64,000 nt of DNA, from contig CANJKZ010000020.1 of NCBI GenBank assembly GCA_947471745.1, positions 62,001 to 126,000 of the forward strand, in the 5' to 3' direction. Shown here piece by piece: positions 22,031 to 33,534 of this stretch (position 1 is its first letter; every line of letters starts with the position of its first letter). The notes beneath the pieces are model-generated. The model did not search any database and was not told the DNA's origin. It worked only from the letters and a program-made list of their open reading frames with translations. A program made the position numbers and the translations under genes. The stretch is from Closterium sp. Naga37s-1. Its lineage: Eukaryota > Streptophyta > Zygnematophyceae > Desmidiales > Closteriaceae.

Positions 22031-23035
22031 CGCCCCTATCATCGTCGACTTCACTCCCACGTCGACTTGCCGCTCGTCACGTCGGCCACCGGCGATGCCC
22101 TTGGCCGGCGCTGAAGGCGACGTCCCACTACTCCCCTCATCGCCGGAGGCCGACACAGGAGGCAGCCCGCGCAGGTCGGCCATGAGGGGAGGGGAAGGGG
22201 AAGGAGGACAGACGACCTCGGCGTCCTCATCAGCAAGCTCACCAATCTCAGCGAGCAGAGGCAGCGTCGCCGTCGAGGTGTCGGTCGGCGGGGTAGGCGG
22301 CGGTCGTCCGGACACCGGCCCGTGCTCCGACCTCCACACCTCCAGCGACATATCCTCGTAGAACACCACGTTTGACGTGGTGACCACCAAGTTCGTAGAG
22401 AATGAGGGGAGGTGAAGACCTGAGTGCACCTCGTCGTCACCGTCACTGACGTCGGCCAAACGAACTTGACCGATCACGACGGAGCACCAGTTTAAGGCCG
22501 AAAAGTGCATCGCCTTCGTCAAAAAGTCGGCGGTCTGCTCGATGGTCGGGATGTATTGCAGAGTGATCTTCCCGCGCTTCACCATCTGCTGCAGCCAGGC
22601 GTAGCGTCGCTCCATGTGCTTGAGGTTGCCCTTGAGCCCCAAGGCATATGCGACCATGATGGCCGACTGGTTGTCCACGTGCAGTACGGTCGGCTTCCCA
22701 GCATCGAGCAGCTGGAACTCGACAAGGAGGAAGCAAAGTCGGCGTGCCATCTTGCCGACTTCGGTGGCTGCAACGTACTCCGACTCGGTCGACGAGAGCG
22801 TCTTGCACTTGATGTGCTGACTCGTCCAGGAGACGGCAGCCCCGCCAAGACGAACACGTAGCCATTCGTGCTGCTGCGGTTCTGCTTGTCACCAGCGTCG
22901 TTGGCGTCTGCATAGCCGACCAGACACAACGACCCTGGTCCACCGCCGAACTCCAGGGCGGTGTCACAGGTGCCGGCGAGGTAGTGCAGACAGCGGTCGA
23001 CCTCGTGCAAGTGGTTGTCGCTCCGCACTAGACCC
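22031..23035 (-). pseudogene. Chimeric copia remnant, RNase H joined to integrase tail
   Basis: On the minus strand an RNase H of the same family (VRSDNHLHEVDRCLHYLAG, a frameshift near 22860, then STESEYVAATEVG, HVDNQSA, QTADFLTKAMH) runs in frame into GLHLPSFSTNLV and then VVFYEDMSLEVW. That second part is an integrase C-terminal/hinge motif that normally precedes reverse transcriptase. It leads into the RT of the remnant at 20035-22030. The two remnants therefore look like tandem copies joined by a deletion. Confidence 0.75.
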
Positions 23036-23079
23036 AAGCAGCAGACGCCATAAAAAAAATCAGATATCATCGCTAAACG

Positions 23080-23508
23080 CATCGCCGATCGCTACCGCCG
23101 CCTGTCACTTACCAGCCCGACGACCTCGTATTACTCGACACCCAGAACCTCCGCCTGCACATAACCCCGAAACTACGCCCCTGATACTGCGGGCGATTTC
23201 ACATCTGCCACATGATCACCCCAGTCACCGCCCACCTCCTCCTACCCGCTGACTGGTACGTCAGCCCCTCTTTCCACGACAGCCTCCTCTGCCCTTACGT
23301 CCCATCCACAAGCCAACTGCCTCGCAACCGCCCATCCAGCATGACACGACCACCTACAGAGCCAACCATCAGCCCCGAGAAAATCTTGAGCCATCGCGTG
23401 CGCGATCCACGTGGGACCCGTCGCATCGAGCTTGATACGCTGGAAGGACTGTACAACCACCGAGGGCAATTGGGTACCCACGGATAGTGTAAGCGGGGAG
23501 GGGGGTAG
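23080..23508 (+). pseudogene. 3' end of a plus-strand gypsy pol
   Basis: Translation gives YQPDDLVLLDTQNLRL, then a stop, then HMITPVTAHLLLPADWYVSPSFHDSLL and SHRVRDPRG. This is the integrase C-terminal and chromodomain-like tail also seen on the minus strand at 24235-24744. At least two lesions are present. It ends at a purine tract (GCGGGGAGGGGGGTAG) immediately before the LTR at 23509. Confidence 0.82.
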
Positions 23509-23876
23509 TGTAAGGACAATTCGTTTTCCTTATTTCGCACCCTTGCTTACCGCGTATACGACTGTTCCCGCCAACAGTAAACCGTTACCACTCGCGACAC
23601 TTGCCTCGACCACTGTTCCCGCCACTGTTCACCTCGCGATCCAACCTCACGGCTCCGTTGGTAACCCGCGCTCCGACCTCCGCCTCGACGTTTTCCAACC
23701 TCGGCGCCAGGCCCATCGCGCACCCCACATTCTCGCGCGTTACCGTTACCACACTAGTTCGCTATAAACATAGCTCTTTCCTTCATTAGATGTACTGTTT
23801 TTGCCTAGATTCATGCAATCTTCGTTCGCTCACTCCATTGCACTCGTGAAATAGTCGTATACGCGATGTTCAGATG
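23509..23876 (+). repeat. Plus-strand gypsy 3' LTR, left part
   Basis: Starts TGTAAGG directly after a polypurine tract and runs to 23876, where it is split by the minus-strand gypsy insertion. The remainder is at 62672-62707. The last five bases here (AGATG) are the target duplication. Confidence 0.75.
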
Positions 23877-24201
23877 TGTTACAGGAGCAATGGAACGAGG
23901 TAGCGAGGATTGCACTATGTGTGTCAAAAGTACAAGGTATGAGCGAAGGCATGAGCGAATACTTATGTGTGAAAACATGCAACGGTTACGCAGTGCGTGC
24001 AAGCTAGCTGGTGCTAGGCTGGCATCGAGGTTCGGGCTAGCCCCGAAGAGTAGGCCGACTCGGCCGGGCCAGCGGTGCATGGTTTGGTGAAACAATGCGC
24101 GTGAAGTTGGCGAAGCCTCGTTAGCAGTAACGGGCGAACAACGGCTGCTGCTGTACGCGATGTTGATGGTCGCGGTAAGGAATGTCGAGAAAATTCTTAC
24201 A
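23877..24201 (-). repeat. Gypsy 3' LTR, uninterrupted (325 bp)
   Basis: This copy is the uninterrupted reference for the split 5' LTR. It shows the empty sites of both later insertions: GCACTATGTGTGTC, where the MITE entered the other LTR, and CATGGTTTGGTGAAAC, where the Crypton-like element entered. Confidence 0.92.
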
Positions 24202-24222
24202 CTACCCCCCCCCCCCATCAAG
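24202..24222 (-). other. Gypsy polypurine tract
   Basis: On the minus strand this is a run of about 14 G followed by TAG, directly before the LTR start TGTAAG. The plus-strand gypsy has the same GGGGGGTAG-TGTAAG junction at 23500-23514. Confidence 0.8.
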
Positions 24223-24234
24223 AAGCCCCCTCCG

Positions 24235-26100
24235 CTACGCGAGTGCGTGTATATCGCGGAAACCCCGGCTCCTCAGGTACACTTGCAGGGCAGGGTGGTT
24301 TTCAATGTTGGCCAAGGGCACCCAGCTATCTTCAGTTGGCGTGCGGTCCTTCCAGCGAACGAGGAACTCGATCCTCTTGATGCCTGTGGGGTGTCGAATC
24401 CGATGGCTCAAAATTTTCTCGGGCTCAACGATCGGCTCCGATGCAGGACGAGTCATGGATGGCAGGCGGTGACGAGGCAGCTGGCTCGTGGTTGGGATGT
24501 AAGGGCGAAGTAGGCTGACATGGAAAGATGGGCTGATGTACCAGTCTGTCGGCAACAGTAAATGGGCGGTAACTGGGGTGATCATGTGGCTGATTTGGAA
24601 CGGTCCACAGTATCGCGGACGAAGTTTCGGTACGATGGGCAGTTTTAAATTCTTTGTGTCGAGCAGTACGTCGTCTCCTGACTGGTACGTGACTGGGCAT
24701 CGCTTCTGCAGCTTTGGTGCGGGCAGCTTGCAGAATCTCGGCAAATTGTTGTGCGCGTGGCGTTGGGTTGTCCGGACTCGGCGTCGCGGGCACTGTTGGA
24801 TTTTGCCTGTAGTTCAGGTAAAACAGGGAATGCTGCGTCTTCGCTGACGTGGCATTGTTGTACGCGAACTCGATCAGCGGCAACTGCTGCTCGCATGTTT
24901 TCGGGTCGTCGCTTGTGGCGCAAATCATTTGCTCCATGGTTTGATTCGTCCGCTCCGTTTGACCGTTGGTCTTGGGGTGGTACGACGAGCTGAACTGTAG
25001 TCTGGTCCCGAACTGCTCCCAGAGGTTCTTCCAGAAGTTGCTGGTAAACTTCATATCGTGGTCGCTGAATATCGCGGCTGGTATCCCGTGCAATCGAACG
25101 ACGGTTGCGATGAACAGGCGAGCGGTTTCATCGGCAGAGATCGATTTCCTGCACGCAGCGAAGTGAGCCATCTTCGCTAGTCTGTCAATGACGACCATAA
25201 CCGCGTCGTTACCCCCAGGGTTCGAAGGTAACCCCGTGACAAAATCCATGGTAACCTGCTTCCAGGTGAGCTCCGGCGGTGGAATCGGCTGCAACTGGAA
25301 TCGCCTTTCTTTTTTGCGAGCTCTTCATCACCTGACATGTAGGACACGAGCCCACGTGGTGCTCTACGTCGGTCAACAGCTCCGGCCAGTAGTAATACCG
25401 CTGCAGTTGCTGTCGCGTCTTTTCTACCCCGAAGTGACCCGAGGTAACCCTGTCGTGTGCCTCCTGCAGTAGCAATTCCCTCAGTAGTGAGTACGCGGGT
25501 ACCCAAATGCGGTTGGTGCCCGTTTTTACGTAATAGACTTCCTTTGCTTCTGCTAGTTGCTGTGAATTTCCGGTCGTGAAGAATGGGTCGGTGCGGTATC
25601 CGTGGGTGAATAGGCCTATTAACAGTGGGTTGGTTTGGGCGAGTAGGATGGCGTGAAGTTGGGTGGTGGGGCGGGTGAGTGCGTCGGCGATATTCGATGC
25701 CCCTTTTTGTACATGACGGTTTTTGGACTCCAAGTAGTCCAACTAGCGGATTTGTCGCGGATTGAGATTCGGTTGGGCGCGAAGGTACTGTAGTGATCTG
25801 TGGTCTGTCCGTACTATCACGTCTGCTCTGGTGAGGTAGCGTCGCCACACTTTGAACGTGTGCACGATCGCCAGCATCTCGCGGTCGTGTATTGGGTAGT
25901 TGCGTTCAGGCGTGTGAAGCTTGCGGGACTCGAACGCGATTGGCTGAAGGCCGTTCCCGATGTCCTGCAATAGTACTACTCCCACGGCGATGTTGCTTGC
26001 GTCGGTGACGAGCTCGAACGGACGGTGTGGATCTGCGATGTGAAGCACGGGCGGTGAGCACAAAATATTTTTGAGGGTCGAGAAGGCAGCTTGCTCTTTC
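24235..26100 (-). pseudogene. Gypsy pol remnant: RNase H, integrase, chromodomain
   Basis: Reading leftwards, the RT/RNase H junction (LVTDASNIAVGVVLLQ, HDREMLAIVHTFKVWRRYL, TDHRSLQYL) is cut at 26100 by a copia LTR. It is followed by a TAG near 25743, the integrase zinc region (SGHFGVEKTRQQLQRYYYWP, CPTCQ), a frameshift near 25300, and the integrase core with MDFVTGLP, SDHDMKF and the Glu in NGQTERTNQ. A further frameshift near 24740 leads to a C-terminal chromodomain-like tail (RIEFLVRWKDRT, ENHPAL). Order RT-RH-IN and the tail indicate a Ty3/gypsy chromovirus. Confidence 0.9.
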
Positions 26101-26230
26101 TGTCAAACTTATATGCTATAGTCTGTGTAGGCTATAGTGGGGTAGTTCATATGGGGTACAACACTTTAGGGTTTCCTACTTGTACTCCTCATGCTGCTCA
26201 ATGCAATCATTCCTCGTTCTATCTTTCACA
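26101..26230 (+). repeat. Copia 5' LTR (130 bp)
   Basis: Begins TGTCAAACTTATATG and ends CTTTCACA. The core GTAGGCTATAGTGGGGTAG is shared with the LTRs of the copia at 49752-57323. It is followed by TGGTCCACCACG, in which the usual TGGTATCAGAGC seems to have lost bases. Confidence 0.82.
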
Positions 26231-26960
26231 TGGTCCACCACGATCGTTCCGAAGCGCGCCTCGCGCATGCCTCACCTGCGCCGTCGCGCGCCCTGCCCTA
26301 AAGCCGCCCGTAGCGGCCCTGCCCTCTCGGCCCCTCGCGGCCCTGCCCTAACAGCCCTGACCTCACCGCCCGTCGCGGCCCTGCCCTGCCGCCACCCGTC
26401 GCGGCCCTGCCCTCAGCCGCTCGTCGCGGCCCTACTCTACCGCCGCCCCGTCGCGGCCCTGCTCTGCCGCCGCCTCGTCGCGGCCCTGCCCTACAGCCGC
26501 CCCGTTGCGGCCCTGACCTAATCGCCCATCGCGGCCCTGCCCTGCACCCGCCCCTGGTAAGTGCCCCTGCTGCCCGCCGCGCCGTGCGCCCCTGCAGCCC
26601 GTCCCGTCGCGCGCCCCTGCAGCCCGTCGCGTCGCCCGTCGGCCCTGCCCGTGCCCGTCGCGTCGCCAGAGCAGGCTGCCCCAGCCCGCCGCGACGCCCG
26701 TCCGCCCTGCCTGCCTGCGCGCCGCCCCTGCCTGCCCCGCGACGCGCCGCCCCGTGCAAGTCGCCTGCGCGCAGACCCTTGCAGCCCGCGCGCCGCCCGT
26801 CTGCAGCCCGCGAGCCTCCCCTGCAGCCCGCGAACCGCCCCTACAGCCAGCACGCCTGCCTCTTGCAGCCAGCGCATTGCCCCTGCAGCCCGCGAGCCAC
26901 CCCTGCAGCCCGCGAGCCGCCTCTGTAGCGCCCAGTGCGCCCTGCCAAACCCTAAAACAA
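26231..26960. repeat. GC-rich repetitive copia leader
   Basis: Imperfect short repeats of the type GCGGCCCTGCCCT and GCAGCCCGCGAGCC fill the region between the primer site and the coding sequence. Translations in several frames are open only because of composition. Comparable leaders occur in the other copies of this family. Confidence 0.75.
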
Positions 26961-26970
26961 ATAAATAATT

Positions 26971-29900
26971 ATGAAAAAAAAAAAAAGAGGAGCCCTAGGT
27001 GCTGCTGCCCTAGGTGCTACTGCTGCTACTGGCGGTGGCCAGATGCAGCTCCAACGACGTCCGCGCGCGTCCCTCACGCCCCAGCAGCTTCGTGAGTGGT
27101 ACGCTAGTTGGGGTTGTGGCGGCGGTCGTAGTGGCAGTCGCCCTGGAGCTGGTCAGCCGGGAGCTTGTGGCAGTGGCCAGATGCAGCTGCAGCGGCGTCC
27201 GCGCGAGACCCTTACGCCCCAGCAGCTTCGTGAGTGGTACGCTCATAGTAGAGGGTCTCGGAGTACTGTTCGTTGCCCGTACGTCATTCGCACAGGTGAT
27301 CGGGCTGGTCAGACTTGCGGGACAATTGGTCACACACTGTCCTGCTGCTTCGCCTGTCTGAGCGACGCCTGGCGTACCGAGTTTGGCGACGAGGCTGAGC
27401 TCCCCAGCTGGGTGGAGCTGCTTAGGCAGAGGGTGGATATCTTTGCTCTTGACTATGATGCTATCCTCACTGCCATGTATGCATTGCCTACTAGTGCTGA
27501 GGGTGCCTGTTACCTGTGTGTACCGCCTGACCCAGGTATCGAGTCTACTGCTCCAGGTGCTGGTGAGGCTGCTTCTCTAGGTGCTAGAGAGTCTACTGCT
27601 CTAGGTGCTGGTGAGGCTGTTGCTCTAGGTGCTAGTGAGTCTACTGCTCCAGGTGCTGGTGAGTCTGCTCTCTCTGGTACTACGCCTGCTGAGGCCTTGT
27701 ACACCTTTACCCTTGACTCAGGTGCTTCCTGCTCCTTCTTCCGCGACAGCACCACACTCACGCCGCTCAGTCGGCCGGTTGCAGTCTCCCTGGCGGACCC
27801 CTCTGGGGGCCCAGTCCTTGCGCACTCCTCCACGGTTCTGCCGTGTCCGGCGGTTCCGTCTAGCTCACTGTCAGGTCTTCACCTCCCCTCGTTATCTACA
27901 AACTTGGTGAGTGGAGCTGACCTCCAGGATGTGTGGGTTGACCAGTTCACTCCTGGAGGTCAGCGTGTGACCCACTGTACGTGCTCCCGGACTGGTCGGC
28001 ACCTGGCCACGTTCACCCGAGCGCCTGGCTCGAGTCTGTACACACTGACTACTGTGTCCCCTCAGGTAGCTGCGTCTGCATCTGCGTCTGCGTCAGGTCA
28101 GCTAGCGGCTCCCTGCGCGCTCTGTCGCACCAGACCGTCCTTTGGCACCACCGTCTTGGTCACCCCTCGGTGCAGCGCCTTCGTGGCATGCACCGACGTG
28201 TCCTTGTCTTAGGTCTTCGCAGGGTTCTCCGTCCCCTCCCACCCTCGCCTGCTCCTCCCTGTCTTCCCTGCGTCGAGGGGCGGCAGCGCGCCGCTCCTCA
28301 CTCCTCTTCGTTTCCCCCGACGACCGCTCCCCTGCAGACTCTCCACATGGACGTCTCCATGGACAGGATCGCGAGCGGTACTTTTTTCTGGTCGTGGACG
28401 ACTACACGCGTTACACCACGGTCTTCCCCTTGCGCACCAAGGGTGATGTTTTGATCCCTTGGATCCGCGCTGCCCGTCTGCAGCTCCGCGAGCGGTTTGG
28501 GACGGACTTTCCCGTCCTGCGTCTGCACTCTGACAGAGGTGGTGAGTTTGCCTCTGACTTTCTGCGGGACTTTTGTCGTGGGGAGGGCATTCGCAAGACG
28601 TTCACGCTCCCCGCCTCACCGCAGCAGAATGGGATTGCTGAGCGCCGCATTGGCTTAGTCATGGAGGTAGCTCGTACCTCCATGGTCCATGCGGCTGCCC
28701 CCCATTTTCTGTGGCCGTTTGCGGTCCGATACGCTGCGCATCAGCTCTACCTCTGGCCCCGTGTCTCCTTGCCGGAGACATCGCCCACACTGCGTTGGAC
28801 GGGGAAGGTTGGCGATGCGTCAGTGTTTCAGGTCTGGGGTTCTCGTGCCTTTGTCCGCGATACCACCGCAGACAAGCTCTCCGCCCGTGCTATTCCCTGC
28901 GTCTTCCTTGGCTTTGTCCCTGACGCGCCTGGCTGGCAGTTTTACCACCCCACCTCGCGCCGTGTCCTGCCCTCTCAGGACGTCACGTTCAACGAGCCGG
29001 TTCCCTTTTACCGTCTCTTTCCCTACCGCACTGCCCCTCTCCCCCCCCCCCCGCCGCTCTTCCTTGCACCAGGTCCTCCTCCGGTAGACCCCCTCCCCCC
29101 TCAGGGTCCTGCTCCCTCATGTGTGTCTCAGGTAGACGTTGTCGAGCCTGTCGATGTAGCGGTTGACTCTGGTGCTGCTACTAGGGGTGGTGCTGCTGGG
29201 GGTGGTGCTGCTGGGGGTGCTGAGCCTGAGCATGCGGAGCCTGGGGGTGCTGAGCCTGAGCGTGTGGAGTCTGGGGGTGCTGAGCCTGGGGTTGCTGAGT
29301 TGGAGGGTGCGGAGCCTGGGGGTGCTGAGCCTGAGGGTACTGAGCCTGCGATTGCTGAGACTGGGGGTGCTGAGTCTGCTGGTGGTGCTGCTGGTGCTGG
29401 AGCTGGAGGCCCTGGAGCTGCTAGCCCTGGAGGTGCTGGAAGTACTGCTGGTTCTGGAGGTACTGGAGTTCTGGAGTTACGAGTCCTGGAGGTCCCACTG
29501 GTGCCTCGCCCCAGCAGTCTAGCCGGCGGGAGCCTCTCTCACCACAGCAGTTGCGCCAGTGGTACGCTCGGCGCTGTAGCCTACGGAGTGGCGCTGCTGG
29601 AGCTGGAGGCCCTGGAGCTGCTAGTGCTGGAGGTGCTAGAGGTAGTGGAGTTTCTGGAGCTGCTGGAGCTGGTGGTGGTGCTGCTGCTCGAGGTGCTGGA
29701 GCTGCTAGTCCCGAAGGTGCTCGTACTGGTGGTACTGGAGCTGCTGGAGCTAGTGGTGGTGCTGCTGCTGCTGCTGCTGGAGGTGCTGGAGCCGCTGGTC
29801 CCGGAGGTGCTCGTACTGTAGGTACTGGAGCTGCTGGAGCTGGAGGTACTACTGGAGCTGGAGCTGCTGGAGGTCCTGCTGGTGCTGGAGCTGCCGGAGG

Positions 29901-32425
29901 TGCTCGTACTCGAGGTACTGGAGCTGCTGGAGCTGGTGGTACTGCAGGGGTTGGAGCTGGAGGCGCTGACGCTGGTGCTGCTGGAGGTGCTGCTGGAGCT
30001 GGAGCTACTGGAGGTGCTGCTGGAGGTGCTGCTGGAGCTGGAGCTGCGGGAGGTGTTGGAGCTGGTGGTACTGCGGGAGCTGGAGCTGGATACCCTGGAG
30101 CTGGGGGTACTGGTGCTGTCTCTGCTGTTTTTGGAGGCGCTGCGCGGCCGCGGCCGTACTACGTTGCGCTCCTTCAGCAGGTTCTTGGCCTCCCGCCTTC
30201 TACTGGTCCTACTCCTCCCTTACTGAGTCCACCGCCTGACCAGTCGCAGTCGCAGTTACAGCCAGCCTCTCCACTGCCTGGTCCTTCTCCTTACTCTGGG
30301 CCGACGAGATGTCTTACGGAGCGTCGTGAGCCTGAGTCTCGTCCTGCATCGCCTGAGTCTCGTCCTGCGTTGCCTGAGTCTCGTCCTGCGTCGCCTGTTC
30401 GCGCTGTCCGCACTGGTCGTCATGTTCCACGTCAGCGTCCTCCTGCTGTCCTCGGAACACACCTGATGGCACTTCGTCCTTCCACTGCTCCACAGCGTGT
30501 CCCTCTGCCGTCTCCTCCTGCGTCCTCTCTTCCTGACGGTCCGGACCCGGAGTCTGACTCCCTTTGTGCCGCTACTCCTACTGTCACGCGTCTTCTGGCC
30601 ACTGTTGTCACTGACCCTTCGTTCGAGTCCACTGCTGCGTCTGCTCTAGTTGCTAAGTTTGTCGACTTTGCTGCCGCTTGTCGTCTAGACTACGCCGCTA
30701 GTCTTGTTGCTGAGTCTGAGTCTGTCTGTCCTCCGTCCGTCGGGGGTGAGTGTGCTCTTGGCTCGGACGTCCTTGAGGACAGGCAGGAAGAGTTTGAGTG
30801 CTTTGCCGCTGATTGCCCCTGAGGGAGACCCGGATGCACCAGACATCCCGACCCCGCGCTCTTACGCAGAGGCGATAGAGGGTCCCTACTCCTCTTAGTG
30901 GCAGACAGCCATGGACGCAGAGATGGCTTCCTGGAAGTCCACAGGCACCTACGTCGACGAGGTTACCCCGCCTGGGGCGAACATCGTCAGTGGCATGTGG
31001 ATTTTCAGGGTGAAGCGGCCGCCGGGTTCTCCGCCTGTCTTCAAGGCGCGTTACGTTGCACGAGGCTTTAGTCAGCGAGAGGGAGTTGAGTTCTTCCATA
31101 CCTTCTCCCCCACCCCAAAGATGACCACTCTTCGGGTTCTGCTGCACGTAGCTGCTCAGCGTGACTACGAGCTGCACTCTCTTGACTTCAGCACTGCTTT
31201 CCTACAGGGCAGCCTGCACGAGGAGATCTGGCTGCGCCGCCCACCTGGCTTCACTGGGTCGTTTCCTGCTGGTACCCAGTGGAGTCTCCGGCGGCCAGTC
31301 TACGGTCTCCGCCAGGCGCCCCGTGAGTGGCACGACATACTGAGGACGACCCTTGCGGCTCTTGGCTTTGCTCCTTCCACTGCTGACCCGTCGCTGTTTC
31401 TACGCACCGACACCTCTCTGCCGCCGTTCTACGTCCTCGTGTACGTCGACGTCTTGGTCTTTGCTACTTCTAACACTGAGGGACTCGCCCACGTGAAGTC
31501 GGAGCTGCAGAAGAGACACACGTGCACAGACCTGGGTGAGCTACGCAGCTATCTTGGCTTGCGGATCACCCGGGACAGAGCACAGAGCACCATTACTTTG
31601 ACTGAGTCACACATGGTGCAGCAGGTCCTTCAGCGCTTCGGCTTCACGTACTCCTTGCCTCAGCCCACTCCTCTGCCTACTCGCCACTCGCTCTCAGCTC
31701 TGCCTTCGGATGAGTTCGTCGAGCCGAGTGGCATGTATCCAGAGCTTGTGGGCTGCCTCATGTACCTGATGACCTGCACTCGACCTGACCTGGCATGCCC
31801 TCTTAGCATCCTGGCATGCTATGTTGCTCCTAGGAGACACCGGAAGGAGCACATGGATGACGCTAAGAGGGTGTTGCGCTACTTGTGCAGTACGTCTGGC
31901 ATGGGGCTCATGCTTGGAGGACGGGCTCGAGTTGTAATCACTGGTCACGCAGACGCTTCCTGGGCTGACGACTTGGCTACGCAGCGGTCGTCACAGGGTT
32001 ACACTTTCAGCCTCGGCTCCGGCTCTGTTTCGTGGCGGTCTACCCGCTCGTCTTCTGTTCTCAGCTCCAGTTGTGAGGCTGAGATCTACGCAGGGGCCAT
32101 GGCTGCACAGGAGTTACGCTGGCACACCTACCTGCTGACCGACCTGGGAGAGCCGCCTCGTTCTCCTCCAGTTCTGTACGTCGACAACAAGGCCATGATT
32201 GCCTTGTGTCAGGAGCACAGACTGGAGCACAGAACAAAGCACATCGCTCTGCGTTACTTCCTTGCTCGAGAGTTGCAGCAGCGTGGTCAGCTTCGTCTTG
32301 CTTACGTGGCCACTCGGGCCAACACTGCTGATGTCTTCACCAAGGCACTTCAGCCTTGTGATCATCAGCGTTTCTGTACTGTTCTAGTCCTTGTGCCCAC
32401 TGGGCCTCACTTGCTTACTTCTTGA
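26971..32425 (+). pseudogene. Copia gag-pol pseudogene with YVDV reverse transcriptase
   Basis: The N-terminal gag found in the related copy at 51049 is missing; the frame starts after an A-rich run with LTPQQLREWY duplicated. Protease shows LDSGASCSFFRD near 27715. Frameshifts lie near 28100 and 28150. The integrase core has VVDDYTRYTTVFPL, SDRGGEF and NGIAERRIG. The hinge (29160-30120) is an expanded Gly/Ala array with several frame changes. Near 30820 a frameshift and at 30897 a TAG precede reverse transcriptase (30911 onward). The RT motif is YVDV, so the last catalytic Asp is lost. RNase H is otherwise intact to 32425 (SCEAEIYAGAM, YVDNKAM, NTADVFTKAL). Confidence 0.88.
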
Positions 32426-32621
32426 CTTTGCTTGTACTGTGATCTTTATACATATACCTGCATGCTTACACTTGCTAGGTTGTGATCACTGTATTGTTTG
32501 TTTGTCTTTATATAACTCTGCATGTGAACTGGCCTTGTGGCCATTTGCTTGTGCTCAGAATGCGTGGTGACTTCGTGATCCACCCTGAGCTTGCATTGCT
32601 TCTCTTGACTGGTCTTGTGGT

Positions 32622-33534
32622 GCACCTCTCCTTGCATGTTTCTCATCTATTTGTACTTGCAATTCTATAGTGCAACCACCCTTTTGCGCTACCCTCTCTT
32701 ACGTTCCTCTCCTTCCCCTCGACATTCACCTAGGCTAGGGTTTCTCCTAAGCCTAGGTTCACCTACAACTCTGACATGGTATCAGAGCAGGTCCCATATG
32801 ACCTATTTTTTTCTTAAGGGCCCACCATTTTCTTGTATCCTGCCCGTTCGTTCTGCCCCGCCCCACGAAATTGCGACCGTCTGTTCGCTAGTGCCGCCCT
32901 GCATAATGCGATCGCCCTGACCTGCCCTATGCGCGACCCGTACGCGCCCTGCTCGCGCCACCTGCATGCACGCACGTGCCCCGCCCGCGCCGCCCGCACG
33001 CGCACTGCCCGAGCCCTACGCACGCTCGACCGGCACGCTTCCTGCTCTGCCCGCGCACTGCCTGCACGGCCCGCACTCTGCCCTGCGCGCGCTGCCCGCG
33101 CGCGCCGCCCTGATTTCGCACCTGCTGCCCAGCGCGCTGCTCGTGCTGGCCGCCAGCAACCTGCGCCCGGCCTGCGCCATGCCCGCGCGCACCCCACGCG
33201 CACCCCGCGCGCACCCACGTGCACCCTGCCGGCGCCCTGCTCGTCTGCGCTGCTGCTGCTGTCACTTACGCGGCTGCTACTACTACATGCGCTGCTGCTG
33301 CTACTAAGTGCTGCTGCTGCTAAGCGCGCTGCAGCTACTGCTGCTGCTCCACGCGCTACTGCAGTTGCGCTCTGCCCTGCCGAGCCCCTACCCGCCAGCG
33401 CTGCTGCTGCTGCGCAACTGCTGCCAAACGCGCTGCTGCCACCTGAGCTGCTGCTGCTGCCTGCGCTGCTGCTGCCTCCTGCGCTGCTGCTGCCACCTGT
33501 GTTGCTGCTGCTGCGCCGCTGCTGCCGCCTGAGC
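32622..33534 (+). mobile_element. 5' fragment of another plus-strand copia
   Basis: An LTR-like stretch ends CTACAACTCTGACA at 32776, followed by an intact tRNA-iMet primer site (TGGTATCAGAGC, 32777-32788), TTAAGGGCCCACCA, and a GC-rich leader full of GCCCGCGC and CTGCTGCTG repeats to 33534. There it stops against gypsy gag. No coding domain is present. The junction with the preceding copia at about 32621 has no visible target duplication. Confidence 0.7.

Larger units (their letters stand above)
26101..32621 (+). mobile_element. Decayed plus-strand copia inside the gypsy
   Basis: The 5' LTR (26101-26230) is followed by a damaged primer site, a GC-rich leader and gag-pol remains to 32425. 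The 3' untranslated sequence matches that after 56987 (GTGAACTGGCCTTGTGGCC, CACCCTGAGCTTGC) up to about 32621, where it stops before the expected purine tract and 3' LTR. Same family as the copies at 49752-57323 and 14037-18590. Confidence 0.88.
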
